Assembly: GCA_017451645.1 (NCBI GenBank)
Contig: JAFTNZ010000021.1
Span: 62,001-126,000 of the forward strand
DNA: 64,000 bases
Direction of reading: 5' to 3'
From: Bacteroidaceae bacterium
GTDB lineage: Bacteria > Bacteroidota > Bacteroidia > Bacteroidales > Bacteroidaceae
Part shown: positions 62,337 to 64,000 of the stretch, one piece after another
How the letters are laid out: every line of letters begins with the position of its first letter
Numbering within the stretch: the first letter of the stretch is position 1
Made by a program: the position numbers and the translations under genes
Notes under the pieces: generated by a model
Told to the model about the DNA's origin: nothing
Seen by the model: the letters and a program-made list of their open reading frames with translations, nothing else
The model's database searches: none

Positions 62337-63476
62337 ATGGCAGAAGAAAATATCAAAATTTACAAATGGCTTTATCCTATAGCAGCACTCTATGGCGTGG
62401 GAGTAAACTTTCGCAATCTGCTGTTCGATTGGGGTATCTTGCGCGAGCGCAGTTTTGATGTGCCGGTCATTTGTATTGGTAATATCACGGTGGGGGGTAC
62501 AGGAAAAACCCCTCACACTGAGTACTTGATAAAACTTCTGCGGAAACACTTTCAAGTGGCGGTGTTGAGCAGAGGGTATAAGCGGAAATCACGCGGATTC
62601 CTATTTGCTGGAGCAGAGACTCCTATGGCGCAAGTTGGAGATGAACCTTATCAGATAAAGCAGAAGTTTCCTGATGTGCATGTGGCTGTGGATGCCAACC
62701 GCTGTAGGGGTATTGGGCGGTTGTGCAGCCGGGAAGTGTCTCCGGAAGTGGAAGTTGTCTTGCTTGACGACGCTTACCAGCACCGTTATGTGAAGCCAGG
62801 CATTAATTTGTTGCTGGTTGACTACCATCGCTTGATTAAATACGATGCTTTGTTGCCTGCCGGTCGCTTGCGTGAGCCTGAGTCTGGAAAGAATAGGGCA
62901 GACATCGTTATCGTTACCAAATGTCCACGCAACCTGAAACCTATGGATTACCGTTTGCTGAATAGTCAGATGTCTCTTTATCCTTACCAACAACTCTATT
63001 TTTCCACTATCTCCTATGGGGCGCTTCGCCCCTTGTCTGCAGAAGGATTGTGTGTGGATTCGGATGAAATACCACTCGCCTCTTTGGCAAAGGATACGAA
63101 AGTGCTACTGCTTTCTGGTATAGCATCGCCAACTTTATTGCAGGAGGAGTTGGAAAAATATGCAGGGGAAGTGGAGTTGTTGGCTTTCCCTGATCATCAT
63201 GATTTCTCTGCAGCTGACATCGGAACTCTCAGGCAGCGTCATGCCTCATTGGGAGATGGACCGAAGCTGATTGTCACCACAGAGAAGGATGCTACGCGTT
63301 TGGTCGGGCATCCGGCTCTCGATGAAGACTTGCGGTGCAATATTTATGTGTTGCCGATTGAAGTCGAATTCCTGCAAAGACAACAGGAAACTTTTAACGA
63401 ACAAATCATCAGATATGTTAGAGCTAATTCAAGAAACAGCATCCTACATAAGACACCGGATGCACACCGTACCTGA
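62337..63476 (+). CDS. lpxK: Tetraacyldisaccharide 4'-kinase
   Basis: A 379-residue inner-membrane-associated kinase that adds the 4'-phosphate to lipid A precursor. The P-loop is GNITVGGTGKTP (48-59). Other family parts are LSRGYKRKSRGF, GDEPYQIKQKFPD, VEVVLLDDAYQHRYV and LPAGRLREPESGK. The N-terminal membrane helix is about 10-30. The frame extends to TTG 62331, but ATG 62337 is the better start. Its 3' end overlaps punA by 62 bp. Confidence 0.95.
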   Translation: MAEENIKIYKWLYPIAALYGVGVNFRNLLFDWGILRERSFDVPVICIGNITVGGTGKTPHTEYLIKLLRKHFQVAVLSRGYKRKSRGFLFAGAETPMAQVGDEPYQIKQKFPDVHVAVDANRCRGIGRLCSREVSPEVEVVLLDDAYQHRYVKPGINLLLVDYHRLIKYDALLPAGRLREPESGKNRADIVIVTKCPRNLKPMDYRLLNSQMSLYPYQQLYFSTISYGALRPLSAEGLCVDSDEIPLASLAKDTKVLLLSGIASPTLLQEELEKYAGEVELLAFPDHHDFSAADIGTLRQRHASLGDGPKLIVTTEKDATRLVGHPALDEDLRCNIYVLPIEVEFLQRQQETFNEQIIRYVRANSRNSILHKTPDAHRT

Positions 63477-64000
63477 AACAGCTATTATCCTTGGTTCTGG
63501 TTTGGGACGGCTGACTGAAGAAATAACGGAAACTTATGAAATTGACTACCGGGATATTCCAAATTTTCCTGTCTCTACAGTAGAGGGACATAGCGGGCGG
63601 CTCATTTTCGGAAAGTTGGGCGGTAAAGACATTATGGCCATGCAAGGGCGTTTTCATTATTATGAGGGCTACTCGATGAAGGAAGTGACTTTCCCTGTTC
63701 GGGTGATGCATGCCTTGGGTATCCGTACACTTTTTGTCTCCAATGCAGCCGGGGGAACTAATAGCTCCTATCGGATAGGAGATCTGATGATGATTACTGA
63801 TCACATAAACTTCTTTCCAGAGCATCCCCTTCGAGGAAAAAACGTGGGTGATGGCCCTCGCTTCCCTGACATGAGTGAAGCTTATGATCGCACCCTTATA
63901 TCTCAGGCCCGCAAAATTGCAGACCGTTTGGGAATATCTCTACGTGAAGGAGTCTATCTTGGAACTCAAGGACCCACCTACGAGACTCCTGCCGAGTACC
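63415..64000 (+). CDS. punA: Purine nucleoside phosphorylase, N-terminal part
   Basis: The gene runs off the right edge; 195 codons are visible. It starts at ATG 63415 (MLELIQETASYIRHR), inside the end of lpxK. Phosphate- and purine-site motifs of the trimeric PNP family are seen: LGSGLGRL (26-33), VEGHSGRL, GRFHYYEGYSMKEV, SNAAGG, HINFFPEHPL, and GVYLGTQGPTYETPAEY at the cut. It splits purine nucleosides with phosphate. ATG 63460 would remove the overlap but also the conserved first helix. Confidence 0.93.
   Translation, partial: MLELIQETASYIRHRMHTVPETAIILGSGLGRLTEEITETYEIDYRDIPNFPVSTVEGHSGRLIFGKLGGKDIMAMQGRFHYYEGYSMKEVTFPVRVMHALGIRTLFVSNAAGGTNSSYRIGDLMMITDHINFFPEHPLRGKNVGDGPRFPDMSEAYDRTLISQARKIADRLGISLREGVYLGTQGPTYETPAEY

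Overview
The window is chromosomal DNA from a Bacteroidaceae species (Bacteroides or Phocaeicola type). Evidence: the phylum-specific promoter form (TTTG, 19-21 bp, TAnnTTTG) recurs upstream of genes; typical Bacteroidetes proteins are present (GldH, SprA, BspA/MBG surface protein, Smr/DUF2027); and the orders holB-PSP1-gldH, ruvA-sprA and sppA-lpxK-punA are as expected for this group. No tRNA, rRNA, transposase, integrase or CRISPR array was seen.

Layout. 1-3203: 3' end of rpoC with its terminator, then a MacB/FtsX-type ABC permease. 3204-15860: a defence island of at least three cassettes. These are (i) a translationally coupled OLD-like AAA ATPase and TOPRIM nuclease pair behind a perfect promoter, (ii) a large AT-rich protein joining a calcineurin-type metallophosphoesterase to a STAND/NACHT-like NTPase, and (iii) on the other strand a PLD-SNF2 helicase followed by an Eco57I-type adenine methylase. 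A candidate structured RNA with an intrinsic terminator lies just upstream of the helicase. 15855-31800: carbohydrate and pectin genes: thioredoxin-like protein, GH2, LamG plus arylsulfotransferase-like protein, DUF362, free-Met-sulfoxide reductase, GH28, two PL1-type pectate lyases, DUF1593 protein, AraC regulator and GH53 galactanase. There is no SusC/SusD pair in this stretch. 32036-43301: housekeeping and envelope genes: metF, holB, PSP1, gldH, an outer-membrane beta-barrel receptor, an ECF-sigma three-gene unit, rnz and rpsA. 43302-48066: an accessory patch with a promoter-driven structured leader, a DUF2971 gene and a large leucine-rich/MBG surface protein. 48178-59859: a leftward run ruvA, sprA, Smr/DUF2027, mtaB and a GT2 glycosyltransferase. 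60496-64000: sppA, lpxK and the start of punA.

The genes work together in a few clear ways. SprA and GldH belong to the type IX secretion/gliding machinery, and two candidate cargo proteins with C-terminal sorting-like domains (the pectate lyase at 30066 and the BspA/MBG protein at 44803) lie in the same window. The pectin enzymes (PL1, GH28, GH53, GH2) form a divergent set around an AraC regulator. The helicase and methylase look like a two-gene restriction-type system.

The least explained material is non-coding. Three intergenic loci (3384, 38884, 60104) share one architecture with unrelated sequences: tandem units of 21-23 bp closed by inverted arms. A separate GC-rich palindromic repeat family occurs three times, twice as in-frame insertions inside protein-coding genes.
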